A stretch of DNA of 64,000 bases, taken from Bacteroidia bacterium (lineage in GTDB: Bacteria > Bacteroidota > Bacteroidia > Chitinophagales > Chitinophagaceae). This document shows, in pieces, positions 17,548 through 26,969 of the stretch. Where the stretch lies: NCBI GenBank assembly GCA_030429205.1, contig JAUICZ010000001.1:1726806-1790805 (forward strand), written 5' to 3'. Below the pieces are notes generated by a model that saw only the letters and a list, made by a program, of their open reading frames with translations, had not been told where the DNA came from and did no database searches. Within the stretch, counting starts at the first letter, position 1, and each line of letters starts with the position of its first letter. A program made the position numbers and the translations under genes.

Positions 17548-17907
17548 TTAAAATAAGGAGTTACATATTTTGCACTTTTTCCCAAATTGCATAGTCCTTG
17601 GTCTTATGACTTTCCCGATACTTATGTTGTTAAATCTAGTTGGGTGGACTTGAAGAACTCTATTTGCAGATACCGTTTCCGCACAAAAACCAATAGAGCT
17701 ACCTGCATACTTATCTCCTAATTCACCAAACTTGGCTAAACTCCTTTCTAAACTCAGTACAAAATCTTCTTTTTTGATATCTCCAGATTTTGCAACTTTT
17801 CTTGTAGTTCTGTATTCAGCGCCTGAGACATAACTAGGAAACCTTTTTTTATTATGTAAGGTTTTTGCAAGATGATAGATTCTTTTATTTAAAATCGGTG
17901 ATGACAT
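17548..17907 (-). CDS. Deaminase-superfamily-like toxin module (orphan)
   Basis: 119 residues. C75-A-E77 (IGFCAETVSANRVL) followed by C112-x-x-C115 (KKCKICNSLF) matches the zinc-binding [H/C]AE...CxxC pattern of the cytidine-deaminase superfamily, including many bacterial toxin deaminases of the YwqJ/polymorphic toxin kind. The usual Pro before the CxxC is replaced by Lys. No trafficking, Rhs or T9SS region precedes it, so it may be an orphan C-terminal toxin module. The 185 bases upstream are AT-rich and empty. Deaminase activity is inferred from the motif alone. Confidence 0.5.
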   Translation of the reverse strand: MSSPILNKRIYHLAKTLHNKKRFPSYVSGAEYRTTRKVAKSGDIKKEDFVLSLERSLAKFGELGDKYAGSSIGFCAETVSANRVLQVHPTRFNNISIGKVIRPRTMQFGKKCKICNSLF

Positions 17908-18092
17908 GTTTTTTGGGTGATATTAGTCTGTTTAAAGTTAACAAATATCTATGTATAAATGCATGTATATAATTGACTGATTAGCGAGATATACTTTATC
18001 AGTTATAGAACTGATTTTTGTACTAAAAATTCTTATGCAGTAAATATAGCTACTAGTCTATTGGTTACTTAATGAGTATCGTATGCAATATG

Positions 18093-19178
18093 CTAAGATG
18101 CTTCGGAAATATCTCTGGTTACTTTGGTGAAACCGATAATGTCCCCCTCTTCATCATGTATGGCAGTGATAACAACTCTGGCTAAAAAAGTAGATCCATC
18201 TTTACGTACTCTTAGCCCTTCATCGCGGGCTGTGCCATTTTTTCTTGCTTCTTCCAGCAGCTTTTGTGGTAGTTGAGCCTTCTGCTGTTCAGAGTTGTAA
18301 AAGGTGCTAAAGCTTCTTCCTACTATTTCTTCTGCTTTATATCCTTTGATCTTTTTTGCCCCTTTATTCCAATTTTCTACTATCCCCTGGCTATCTAAAA
18401 GTAATATTGCATAGTCTTCAATCTCCTCCACCATTTTATTAAACTTCATCAATTTAATATCCTGATTACCCAAAGACTCATTGACGATTGAGTGTATTTT
18501 ACTGTCTAAAACTTTCGCAGCTTCTCTAACCATATCCAGCCACTCCTTACTTAATTCCAATATTTCATCATCAGTAAGGTTTAATAATCCCATGATTGAT
18601 GTTAATGGCTGTCTTATATCGTGAGATTGTAACTGGGCGATTGCTCTTAAAGAATCGTTTTTCTTAGTTATTTCTTCTACCTGTTCTTTCAGCTTGATTT
18701 TAGCCATTTCAGATTCCAGTATAAAGATGGCTTGTCTTGAGAGCACCTGCAGGGTTTTCTTTTGTAATTCGTTAAGGTCGTTGGGTTTTAAGTCAAAAAG
18801 ACATAATGTTCCCAGCCTGAAGCCATCACTGGTTATTAAAGGTGCACCTGCATAAAACCTAACTCCGGGCTGCTCATGCACCAAAGGGTTCGTTTTAAAC
18901 AGGTCATCCTGGCTTGCGTCATTAACTATTAATAGTTCATCATTTTGGATAGCATACTGACAAAAGGAAGTGTCTCTGGGAGAGAACTCTAAGTCTATTC
19001 CGGCAGAAGCCTTTATCCAGTTAATATTATCATCCAATAAAGTAATGAGTGATATTGGTTTCTGGCATATTTCACTCGCAATAGATGTAATGTCTTGCAG
19101 CTCTTGAGAGAAGTTAATATTTAAAGATAGGTACTCTTTTACACGCTCTACTCTCTTAATTTCTGTATCTCTATCCAT
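18093..19178 (-). CDS. GAF-PAS sensor protein with H-box but no kinase domain
   Basis: 361 residues, cytoplasmic. A GAF domain at about 20-158 (GAPLITSDGFRLGTLCLFDL), a helix, an H-box-like dimerisation segment around H186 (LQSHDIRQPLTSIMGLLNL) and a C-terminal PAS domain at about 245-358 (YAILLLDSQGIVENWNKGA). No HATPase_c domain follows, and the PAS comes after the H-box, the reverse of a normal histidine kinase. It may act as a dimerising sensor scaffold. A similar H-box ends the multi-PAS protein at 38639-40717. Confidence 0.8.
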   Translation of the reverse strand: MDRDTEIKRVERVKEYLSLNINFSQELQDITSIASEICQKPISLITLLDDNINWIKASAGIDLEFSPRDTSFCQYAIQNDELLIVNDASQDDLFKTNPLVHEQPGVRFYAGAPLITSDGFRLGTLCLFDLKPNDLNELQKKTLQVLSRQAIFILESEMAKIKLKEQVEEITKKNDSLRAIAQLQSHDIRQPLTSIMGLLNLTDDEILELSKEWLDMVREAAKVLDSKIHSIVNESLGNQDIKLMKFNKMVEEIEDYAILLLDSQGIVENWNKGAKKIKGYKAEEIVGRSFSTFYNSEQQKAQLPQKLLEEARKNGTARDEGLRVRKDGSTFLARVVITAIHDEEGDIIGFTKVTRDISEAS

Positions 19179-19318
19179 ATAATGTAATAATCAATTGTCT
19201 GCTAATATATTAAAATTAGGAGATAAGTTGTTGGTTAGCAGTGATGTAAGCGCTGTATAGGTTTCGTATTGCTTTTTTTAGTTAGGGTGAGGGGCTATAA
19301 GTCTGTAGCAATAAAAAA

Positions 19319-19337
19319 GCCCCACATGCTGTGAGGC
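19319..19337 (-). terminator. Terminator downstream of tRNA-Lys
   Basis: On the minus strand GCCTCAC-AGCAT-GTGGGGC is followed by TTTTTTATT, starting 8 bases past the tRNA 3' end. Confidence 0.8.
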
Positions 19338-19345
19338 CTTTCTTG

Positions 19346-19418
19346 TGATCCCGTTGGGGCTCGAACCCAAGACCCATACATTAAAAGTGTATTGCTCTAC
19401 CAACTGAGCTACAGGATC
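19346..19418 (-). tRNA. tRNA-Lys (anticodon UUU)
   Basis: A 73-base cloverleaf: acceptor stem GATCCTG with CGGGATC (one G-U pair) and discriminator A, D arm GCTC-AGTTGGTA-GAGC, anticodon stem ATACA/TGTAT around loop CTTTTAA (anticodon TTT), a 5-base variable region, and a T arm with TTCGAGC in the loop. CCA is not encoded. The anticodon reads AAA/AAG, lysine. Confidence 0.95.
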
Positions 19419-19767
19419 GCCGTTTTTCCGTTGAACGGGCTGCAAAGATAAGCAACACTTCATTTTTTCAAAAGCTTTTTTCACATTTTTTCAATCTATA
19501 AGTATTCAGGCCCCAAACCGAAGGTTTTTCCTCCGTTTATCGTCTAATATTATGTATTAGTAACATTTATACCCCTATTGTCAGAGATTTATCACAGTTG
19601 TGTTTCAGGTTTGTAAATATTCAATATGTCACGTATTTTCGGCAACCTTCTTGTAGTATTCTTGTTAATACATTAGTTGAGAAGAAAACGTCTTACCTAC
19701 GTTATGCTCCGTATCGCTTTTGAAAAACAAACTTTTTAGAAAAAAAATTACAGTATCAATTTTTAGA
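19419..19767. other. Intergenic region upstream of tRNA-Lys and M36 protease genes
   Basis: About 350 bases without a gene. On the minus strand TATCTTTG (19443-19450) with TTTG at 19469-19472 (18-base spacer) is a good tRNA-Lys promoter. The remainder, about 19480-19767, is AT-rich leader for the M36 gene; no further structure was found. Confidence 0.6.
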
Positions 19768-22704
19768 ATGAGAAAATTAGTATCAGTTTTATGCCTGCTT
19801 GCCATTGCAACAGGTGTACGTGCAGATGAACACGAGCATGAACATGGGCTTACGTATTCTGTTTATCAGAATACCAGAGGCATGAGTGCGGCTACAGCCG
19901 AAAAAATTGCAAAAACTCAAGAGCAGGGAAGAGCTTTTCTTACAGGGTGGAATGCTACGGTAGACAGAATCAGTGGAGAATTTAGAGATATGTATGGCCC
20001 GGCTGTACAGGTGGCAGGTAGTAATAACTTAGAGAAGGCACAATTATTAATGAGCAGCAAGCTATCTGCAATGGGTATCAACGCTGCCGATTGGTACGTT
20101 ACCCGAAACAGCCACGTAGGGCATGCTGCTTTTGTTGACTTTGCTCAAAAAATAGATGGGCATAAAGTAGCGTTTGCCAACTTGCAGTTCCGTTTTACAA
20201 AAGATGGTTTGCTACAGCGTGTTAAAACCAAAAACTATGGTCAGCCGGAACCAGGCGCTGCGCCAACTATTTCAGCAAACGATGCGTTGCAAACAAAAGC
20301 AATGACATCTGATTATTCTGCGTATACATTAACAGGTAAAGAAATTTTGCCGGAGTGGGAGTGGTTCCCCGTTCCTACACAAGCAGGTTATGAGCTTCGT
20401 CCGGCTTGGGCGTTCAGAGTAACCGGTATTGGTGCATACGAAATGCCTTTCGATGTGAAAGGATACATTGACGCACGTACAGGAGATTTGTTATACCGTA
20501 TCAATGAGGTGAATACCACTTTCGATGTGCAGGTAAAAGGTCAGGTATTTGTTACCAGCCCGCTTGCTCCATCGGGTGAAGTATTGATGAGCGATATGCG
20601 TGTTGAAATTGGTGGTAATAACTATGTTACCGATGATACAGGGTATGTAAGCGTACCTAGTGCAAATGCACCACTAACAGCTACATATGTAATGCGCGGC
20701 CCTTGGGCAACAGTAAGACGCAACACTACATCGGGTAGTATTCCTGAATTTGGTGTGAGTATGGCTAACTCGGGTACAGTATATAAGTTGCCTGCATTAG
20801 ACAGTACAACACAAAACTACAGAGCTGTAAGTGCATTTTACTTTGCTAATAAAGTACACGATTTCATGAAAGGCTATTGGCCAACCTTTACAGGTATGGA
20901 TATGCCTATAACAACAGTTGTTGACAGAAGTGGTGCTACATGTAATGCATATTATAATAATGGTGGGTTCAATATGAACTTTTACACACCGCAAACAAGT
21001 TGTCGCGCATTCTCTGTAGTGGGCGATATAGTTTACCACGAGTATGGTCATGGTATTTCATACAGGTTCTATCAGGCTCAAGGTTCTTCTTTCCAAAATG
21101 GAGCATTGGGTGAGGGTAATTCAGATGTATGGTCTATGGCAATAAACAGAGATGGTATAGTGGGTGAAGGTGCAAGGTACTCTGGTAACGGTAGCATTCG
21201 CGATTATACGGGTGCTCCGAAAGTATACCCGCAGGATATTGTGAACGAAGTACACGGCGATGGTGAGATCATTGCAGGTGCATGGTGGGATGTAGCTATC
21301 AATACTGGTAGTGTAGATACAATGACCAAGTTGTTTACATTAACATTCTATGATGTACCAAACGGCCCGACAGGATCAGAAGGTGAGATATATCACGACA
21401 TATTGATATCGGCCTTGATGAATGATGATGACGATAACAATCTGGGTAATGGTACACCGCATTTCAAAGAGATCATCGATGCTTTTGCGCGACACGGTAT
21501 ATTATTATTGGGCGATGCAACTATTAAGCATAAAGAGGTGGCACACCAGCCGGTGAATACACCAACAACTATAAACGCAGAACTTACTTTGACAAACCCT
21601 GCGTTCTTCGATAAACTACGTATGCTTTACCGTTTGCGTACATCATCAACATGGGATACTGTTGTGATGAACAACACAAGTGGTAATATGTATAGCGGAC
21701 AAATACCTGGTATGCCTGGTGGTTCAATAGTTGACTATTACTTTACAGCAGACGATGTGATCCAGGCTTCATCTTACGGTTTGCCAATGGGGTACGATCC
21801 TGCATTCTTAGTGTCAGACGAAGTAACTATTCCTTACCAATATGGTGTAGGTCTTACCAGCATAAGAGTAAAGCAAGATTTTGAAGGCAACATTGATGGT
21901 TGGCAGTTGGGTATCGCTTCTGACGATGCGACAGCAGGAACATGGGTGAACGAAGTGCCTGTAGGTACATTTGATGGCAGCTTGCCGGTACAGCCGGGTG
22001 CAGATAACACAAGTGGCAGCGGTAAATGCTTAGTAACCGGTAATGGCTCATCGTCTACTTCTCTGGCAGATGTTGATAATGGTAAAACAACGGTTGTAAC
22101 ACCTGTGTTTGATTTACCGTTCTTTGAGCCGGTGATAGAGTACTACCGTTGGTACAGTAACGATAGAGCCAGCACGCGTAACTTACGTAACGACTACTGG
22201 TCTGTTGAAATAAGAAATGCCAAGAGCCAGATATGGAGAAGGGTAGACTATACCCGCCAGTCTGACCAGAACTGGAGAAGAAGAATATTTAAAGTGAACG
22301 AATACTTAGGTACGCCTGAGCAAGTGCAAATGCGTTTCATCGCAGAAGATAAGATAGATAACGGTGCTACGCAGAACGGGCAGAATATTATTGAAGCTGC
22401 TGTGGATGATTTCATTATTTATGAAGGAGCACCACTAAGTGTAGAAGAAGCTCAAGCTGCAGTAAATGCAAATATCTATCCAAACCCTGCTGATGGTACG
22501 GTGCATATATCTTTACCGCGCGAGGGTGAGGGTACTGCTACACTTATGGATGTAACAGGCAAGGTAATAGCACAGCTACAAGTGGTAAAAGGCCAGAAAG
22601 AATATACTATTAACACAGCAAGTGTTGCTGCTGGTACTTATGTACTGCTATTGCAAACAGATTTTGCAATACAAAGCACGCGTGTAGTTGTTAACCACAA
22701 ATAG
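19768..22704 (+). CDS. T9SS-secreted M36-family (fungalysin-like) metalloprotease
   Basis: 978 residues from the ATG at 19768, which begins a proper signal peptide (MRKLVSVLCLLAIATGVRA); an in-frame TTG 16 codons earlier adds a charged stretch that would spoil it. A propeptide occupies about residues 25-240 (FTP-like). The zinc protease domain carries H424-E-Y-G-H428 and the downstream GEGNSDVW motif with the third ligand Glu. A C-terminal region holds extra beta domains and a type A sorting domain (YPNPADGTV, DVTGKVI, closing RVVVNHK). Expected to be exported by T9SS and to degrade proteins outside the cell. Confidence 0.92.
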   Translation: MRKLVSVLCLLAIATGVRADEHEHEHGLTYSVYQNTRGMSAATAEKIAKTQEQGRAFLTGWNATVDRISGEFRDMYGPAVQVAGSNNLEKAQLLMSSKLSAMGINAADWYVTRNSHVGHAAFVDFAQKIDGHKVAFANLQFRFTKDGLLQRVKTKNYGQPEPGAAPTISANDALQTKAMTSDYSAYTLTGKEILPEWEWFPVPTQAGYELRPAWAFRVTGIGAYEMPFDVKGYIDARTGDLLYRINEVNTTFDVQVKGQVFVTSPLAPSGEVLMSDMRVEIGGNNYVTDDTGYVSVPSANAPLTATYVMRGPWATVRRNTTSGSIPEFGVSMANSGTVYKLPALDSTTQNYRAVSAFYFANKVHDFMKGYWPTFTGMDMPITTVVDRSGATCNAYYNNGGFNMNFYTPQTSCRAFSVVGDIVYHEYGHGISYRFYQAQGSSFQNGALGEGNSDVWSMAINRDGIVGEGARYSGNGSIRDYTGAPKVYPQDIVNEVHGDGEIIAGAWWDVAINTGSVDTMTKLFTLTFYDVPNGPTGSEGEIYHDILISALMNDDDDNNLGNGTPHFKEIIDAFARHGILLLGDATIKHKEVAHQPVNTPTTINAELTLTNPAFFDKLRMLYRLRTSSTWDTVVMNNTSGNMYSGQIPGMPGGSIVDYYFTADDVIQASSYGLPMGYDPAFLVSDEVTIPYQYGVGLTSIRVKQDFEGNIDGWQLGIASDDATAGTWVNEVPVGTFDGSLPVQPGADNTSGSGKCLVTGNGSSSTSLADVDNGKTTVVTPVFDLPFFEPVIEYYRWYSNDRASTRNLRNDYWSVEIRNAKSQIWRRVDYTRQSDQNWRRRIFKVNEYLGTPEQVQMRFIAEDKIDNGATQNGQNIIEAAVDDFIIYEGAPLSVEEAQAAVNANIYPNPADGTVHISLPREGEGTATLMDVTGKVIAQLQVVKGQKEYTINTASVAAGTYVLLLQTDFAIQSTRVVVNHK

Positions 22705-22724
22705 AAAGTAAATGCGTCTTAATA

Positions 22725-22753
22725 AACAGCCCCGCCGTTTTGGCGGGGCTGTT
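22725..22753. terminator. Bidirectional terminator hairpin
   Basis: A 12-base stem (AACAGCCCCGCC / GGCGGGGCTGTT) with a TTTT-containing loop, A-rich before and TTATTG after, between convergent stops at 22704 and 22763. Confidence 0.85.
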
Positions 22754-22762
22754 TTATTGTTA

Positions 22763-23986
22763 TTATATGCCTCTGTACGCAAAGCCTGTAGTAACACCAA
22801 TATTGTAGAAATAAGTGTTAATGCTGCCTGTATTAGCGGGTGTAGTATTATAGAACAGGGTAGGCATAAGCTTGAACTCGACCCTGTAATTGGGTCTGAT
22901 ACTTAGCCCCATACCAAGTTTGAAGCCAAATGCATTTGTGTTAAGTTGGAGCTTTCTCATATTGCTTGGGTATATGGTTGATAGCTCATCTTTTTTATAA
23001 GCCTCTTTTTCCTGATATGTAACATCAAAAAATTGATAGTAGACTCCCATCTCAATTGCACCGTTTATCAGATGTTCGTAACCACTGTATTGGTAGCCTA
23101 TGCCAATGCCGGAGTTCCTGAAGATGTAAGAGATGTCTCTTATGTCAGCAACAGCTAGACCTCCCTGACTCCAATCTACTATACTTTGTTTTGAAACAAA
23201 ACCATATCTCATACGTAAGAGTTCTGCATATACAGTATGCCTGCGGAAATTGTAACCTATTTGAAAAGAAGCTGAATGACCATAACTGGCATGTTCGTTG
23301 GAGTCTCTATGAAATATTGCGTTTAGGTCGGTAAAGGTTGCAGAGTTTACTGCTACACCATGTAAGGATACAGATGGTGTATAAGTAACGCCCAGATAAA
23401 GATTGTACTTGCTATGGTATCCTAACAGGCGATTTCTGACATCTCTTTTTGTAATATTCGCATCTTCTGTAAAAGAATAAGTGTCAAACAAGTTGGATTT
23501 TAAGGTGTCTTGATAATATAGAGATATATACTTGTATGGTTTATACACCTCGTTGTTCATACCGACAGAATCATCCGAAAATAAAAACTTGTCTCCCCAT
23601 GGATATTGAACAGTGATGCTATGTGAATTTGTGTACTCTTTGTAGTAATACCTTAGACTATTAGTATCAATGTAAACCATCTCCTCAACTTTCCCTTCTG
23701 TATATAGTTTGTGGACAGATACTTTTAGCACACGTACAAAGGTTTGCTTCTTATCGCCATCAATGATATTAGCAGTATCAACAATTGTTTTAGGAGCATA
23801 TTTGACAATCAATGATCGTTCGCTCCTTTTTGTGCTATCAGATGTTCTGTATTTATTGAAATATGCTTTGTAGGTTTCGTTATCTGATGTGTAAGCATTT
23901 TGCCACAGCGCTTCATTAATGTCTATTTGGCCAAAGGAAGCGCTAGATATTAAAAGCAAGAGTATGGTGTAACATGTATATTTCAT
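22763..23986 (-). CDS. Predicted outer-membrane beta-barrel protein, third gene of envelope operon
   Basis: 407 residues with signal peptide (MKYTCYTILLLLISSASFGQ). The C-terminal half shows alternating amphipathic strands (YNLYLGVTYTPSVSL, ASFQIGYNFRRHTVYAELLR, FGFKLGMGLSIRPNYRVEFK) and ends with a strand, as outer-membrane barrels do. The first about 190 residues are a soluble region without a known domain. It starts 11 bases after the 989-residue gene and belongs to the same operon. Family not recognised. Confidence 0.6.
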   Translation of the reverse strand: MKYTCYTILLLLISSASFGQIDINEALWQNAYTSDNETYKAYFNKYRTSDSTKRSERSLIVKYAPKTIVDTANIIDGDKKQTFVRVLKVSVHKLYTEGKVEEMVYIDTNSLRYYYKEYTNSHSITVQYPWGDKFLFSDDSVGMNNEVYKPYKYISLYYQDTLKSNLFDTYSFTEDANITKRDVRNRLLGYHSKYNLYLGVTYTPSVSLHGVAVNSATFTDLNAIFHRDSNEHASYGHSASFQIGYNFRRHTVYAELLRMRYGFVSKQSIVDWSQGGLAVADIRDISYIFRNSGIGIGYQYSGYEHLINGAIEMGVYYQFFDVTYQEKEAYKKDELSTIYPSNMRKLQLNTNAFGFKLGMGLSIRPNYRVEFKLMPTLFYNTTPANTGSINTYFYNIGVTTGFAYRGI

Positions 23987-23997
23987 GATGAGGTGGA

Positions 23998-26967
23998 TTA
24001 TTTTTTATAGAATAAATTATACGAGTACCCAAACTGTATTTGCGAGAAAGAGGTGTTTACATCTTTTTCCTGCCAGAATAGCCTGCCACGGAGGAAAAAT
24101 TTATTATCTGCATCCATATTAGGCAGTATGTTTACATTCAATTCAAGCATATGAGATGACCTTGCATGCGGCTCCAGTATAGTAACGTCTGTAGGCGATT
24201 TTTCGTAACTGGCAACCTGTTTGAATTTGTTATTGCTAAACAGGTAAGTGTAGTTGTATTGATATTTCAATGTGAAACCTACACGTTTTTCAGAAAATAC
24301 TTCAACAATAAATTTCGGAGCAAGCCCCAATGTGTTTGCCTGGAAGTTCGGGGCCGTACCTACGCTTACAGTACCACTATTATCTACAGTATATAAAGAG
24401 TCTTGTACCTCAACCAGGCTATACCGGGCACCCATGTCTGCATATATGGTAAACTTATAATCCGGAGCATCGAATAAGAATAAGTTTAAGTCTAAGCCTG
24501 CGTATATACGTTCGTAGTTTCTAATGTCTAAGTTAGTAGCGTAAGATGGAGATATAAGTGTATTATTTTGAACTATTTTATCGTTGCGCAGTATAAGCGT
24601 TCTGTTCTGTTTTTCTATTTTGCTGACACCACCCCATAACTGTATATAGTTGAAGTAGCCGTAGTTATTTCTGTTGATGGCAGGGATTCTGCTGGTATTG
24701 ATGTTGAAACGTTTGCTTACTTCTATCTGTACCAGTCCGTTAGGTGTTTCTTCGTTTAATCCCCTGAAATCAGTAAATATTTTAGAGTCGAATAATGTAA
24801 CCAGCCTGTCGCTGAGCAGCGGAATGATCTTACTGTCTCCGGGGTTAATATTGCATACCACAGTATCTGCCGGGCTATAATCTCTGGTATAGTTATACAA
24901 CATATTGTTGTAGTTCGAGAATACGTCACTCAGGTATATGTAAGGGTATATTGTAGATGAGTTGCGGGAGTATAAGCGTGTTTTTTTTAAAGATTTGAAA
25001 TTGGCTACTGATGAAAAACCGATAGCATAATTATTTTCAAATATCTCTTGCTTACCATTGATGGTTAACCAGACCATTATACGCTCTATAAACCCTCGCT
25101 CAAACTGTATGCATATTTCGTCTATCTTAACAATATTGTTTTTGCGTAAGCTTAGTAATTTTTTGTCAAGTTCTTTTTCTTTTTTATCAATATTGTTATT
25201 TCGCCTGACGAATTCTTTTATTAGGTCATCTTTCAAGTATTTGTATACAGGATACTTGTCTCCTACTTCAACCTTATATGCCTTTGCTAACTGTAGCTTT
25301 AGTTTAAGGAAACTTGTAACAAGCATATTAGATAATGTATCACACTTTATTTCTTTAGTTATTGTGTGGGTGTCTCTGGGTTTCTTATTGTTACCCACTA
25401 ACATAGTATTGTTGGTAATTGCCGATCTAATAATTGTATCAGTTACATAAAGTAACTGGTCGTACAACCTGTATGGTATATAGATGTATTTGTTGCTTTT
25501 CAGGTACTCTAATATATCTTTTGTGATTTCGTGGATATCATGTTCTGTAAGAATATTTTTATCATTATTACGTGTTCTGAGATAGTTTTTTATTTTTTTA
25601 TAAAATTCTTGCTCATACTCTGTACATAATTGTTCGGTGTTTATAGATAAGGCTCCATTATCAGGAGTCCAGGTTGTGTCTTCTTTTAGGGTTGACCAAA
25701 AACGGCTCTCTTCTTCTAATTGAGAGATAATCCTGTCTAAAGAATCTGACCTTTTATTGGTTGTGTATTCTTTCTTTATTTTTTTAGATAGTTGTTCAAT
25801 ATCATTCTCTTTGATATTTTTCAGATAACTTGTAAGCGTGTTTTTGATGTCTTTTAATAAAGCTACTTTGTTAGTATGTACTCCCTTTTTGTATTCATCT
25901 ACTTCATTTTTTTGTTCGTTATATCGTTTTAATATTCCTTCGTAATCTTCTTCTATAATAGCGTTATTAATTTCTTTCTTTTTAGTAGTCGATAGTTTCT
26001 TCTCGGAGTCTGGTTCTTTTTCGTTATCAGTTAAAACTTTTTTCAAGCGATCTGTTTCGGCTTTAGCTTTGTTTAAGCTGTCTTCTAATAGGCTTAGTAC
26101 GCTTTCTTTTTCTCGTAAGAAATTAACAGAATCTTCTATTGCTTTTATGTCGCCTTTTAGTTCTTCTATACCGTATTTTATAGCTTCTTCAAGAGGTTTC
26201 TTTTGTAAACTGCGCTCACTAATTTTATTTGCAACTTTTGGTTTTGCAGCATCAAAATCGTGTATTTTACTTTGAACAAACGTAATACGGTTGTCATAGT
26301 CTGCATACAGTTTTTCGGTACGTTCATCCATGTATAAAATCAGGTTATTAAACACCAGCTCTCCGGTAATCGGTGCTTTGTCATCAAAATGACGAATTCT
26401 GTACAGCCATATATATATGCCGCTCATTGTACCTTCTGTAATTGCCTTTTCTGCGCTTAAATGTTCTTGTGCAAACTCGTTCATTTTTTCTTTTAAAGAT
26501 TCATATACTAGAGGGTCTTTTAATGTGATAGTAGCGAGTATTTTTTTGTCATCTGTTTTGTCGGTTTCGTCCTTTTCTTTTTTATCATTTGTTTTGTCAG
26601 TTTCGTCTTTTTCTTTTTTATCGTCTGTTTTAGTTTGTTGATCAGGTCTGTCCGGAATATCGGTAGCAACTTCTGTGTTTTCTGTTTCAGGTTTATTAAT
26701 ATCAACCTCTTTTTTTTCATCTTCAGGTTGGTCGTCAACAACTTTGTTTAGCTTTATTTCGTATGCCTTGTCTTTGCTCTTGTAGGTAACATCAAAAGTT
26801 ATCTTATCAATTTTGCCTACACCTGCATATTGAATATTAAAATCCTTTTGGGTTTCAATAGTTATATCAGCCTTGTCAATACTGAAAGTTGATTGTTGTC
26901 CATGTATATCTGAGTAGAAAAAAACAGACAAGAGTATTGCTGTTGTATATAAGTATATTTTTTTCAT
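23998..26967 (-). CDS. Large coiled-coil protein with outer-membrane barrel-like C-terminus
   Basis: 989 residues with signal peptide (to about residue 23). After a short beta region come a K/E/D-rich low-complexity stretch with a 12-residue repeat (about 113-142), long charged helices likely to be coiled coil (about 190-480), a mixed domain, and a C-terminal 250 residues with barrel-like strands ending in FGYSYNLFYKK, compatible with an outer-membrane beta signal. I do not recognise the family. It lies 2 bases after the lipoprotein gene and 11 before the barrel gene, so the three are one operon. A periplasm-spanning, outer-membrane-anchored structure is a reasonable inference. Confidence 0.6.
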   Translation of the reverse strand: MKKIYLYTTAILLSVFFYSDIHGQQSTFSIDKADITIETQKDFNIQYAGVGKIDKITFDVTYKSKDKAYEIKLNKVVDDQPEDEKKEVDINKPETENTEVATDIPDRPDQQTKTDDKKEKDETDKTNDKKEKDETDKTDDKKILATITLKDPLVYESLKEKMNEFAQEHLSAEKAITEGTMSGIYIWLYRIRHFDDKAPITGELVFNNLILYMDERTEKLYADYDNRITFVQSKIHDFDAAKPKVANKISERSLQKKPLEEAIKYGIEELKGDIKAIEDSVNFLREKESVLSLLEDSLNKAKAETDRLKKVLTDNEKEPDSEKKLSTTKKKEINNAIIEEDYEGILKRYNEQKNEVDEYKKGVHTNKVALLKDIKNTLTSYLKNIKENDIEQLSKKIKKEYTTNKRSDSLDRIISQLEEESRFWSTLKEDTTWTPDNGALSINTEQLCTEYEQEFYKKIKNYLRTRNNDKNILTEHDIHEITKDILEYLKSNKYIYIPYRLYDQLLYVTDTIIRSAITNNTMLVGNNKKPRDTHTITKEIKCDTLSNMLVTSFLKLKLQLAKAYKVEVGDKYPVYKYLKDDLIKEFVRRNNNIDKKEKELDKKLLSLRKNNIVKIDEICIQFERGFIERIMVWLTINGKQEIFENNYAIGFSSVANFKSLKKTRLYSRNSSTIYPYIYLSDVFSNYNNMLYNYTRDYSPADTVVCNINPGDSKIIPLLSDRLVTLFDSKIFTDFRGLNEETPNGLVQIEVSKRFNINTSRIPAINRNNYGYFNYIQLWGGVSKIEKQNRTLILRNDKIVQNNTLISPSYATNLDIRNYERIYAGLDLNLFLFDAPDYKFTIYADMGARYSLVEVQDSLYTVDNSGTVSVGTAPNFQANTLGLAPKFIVEVFSEKRVGFTLKYQYNYTYLFSNNKFKQVASYEKSPTDVTILEPHARSSHMLELNVNILPNMDADNKFFLRGRLFWQEKDVNTSFSQIQFGYSYNLFYKK
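26542..26631 (-). repeat. In-frame tandem repeat in the coiled-coil gene
   Basis: Encodes KTDDKKEKDETD, KTNDKKEKDETD and a partial KTDDKK (residues 113-142): a 36-base unit in about 2.5 near-identical copies, highly charged and probably a flexible or helical spacer. Confidence 0.75.
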
Positions 26968-26969
26968 GA

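Noticed and set aside
19278-19484. 68-residue minus-strand ORF
   Set aside because: It crosses the tRNA-Lys gene and its terminator; the tRNA explains the sequence.
26417-26641. Ser/Phe-rich plus-strand ORF
   Set aside because: Antisense of the K/E/D-rich repeat of the coiled-coil gene, which gives S/F codons on the other strand.
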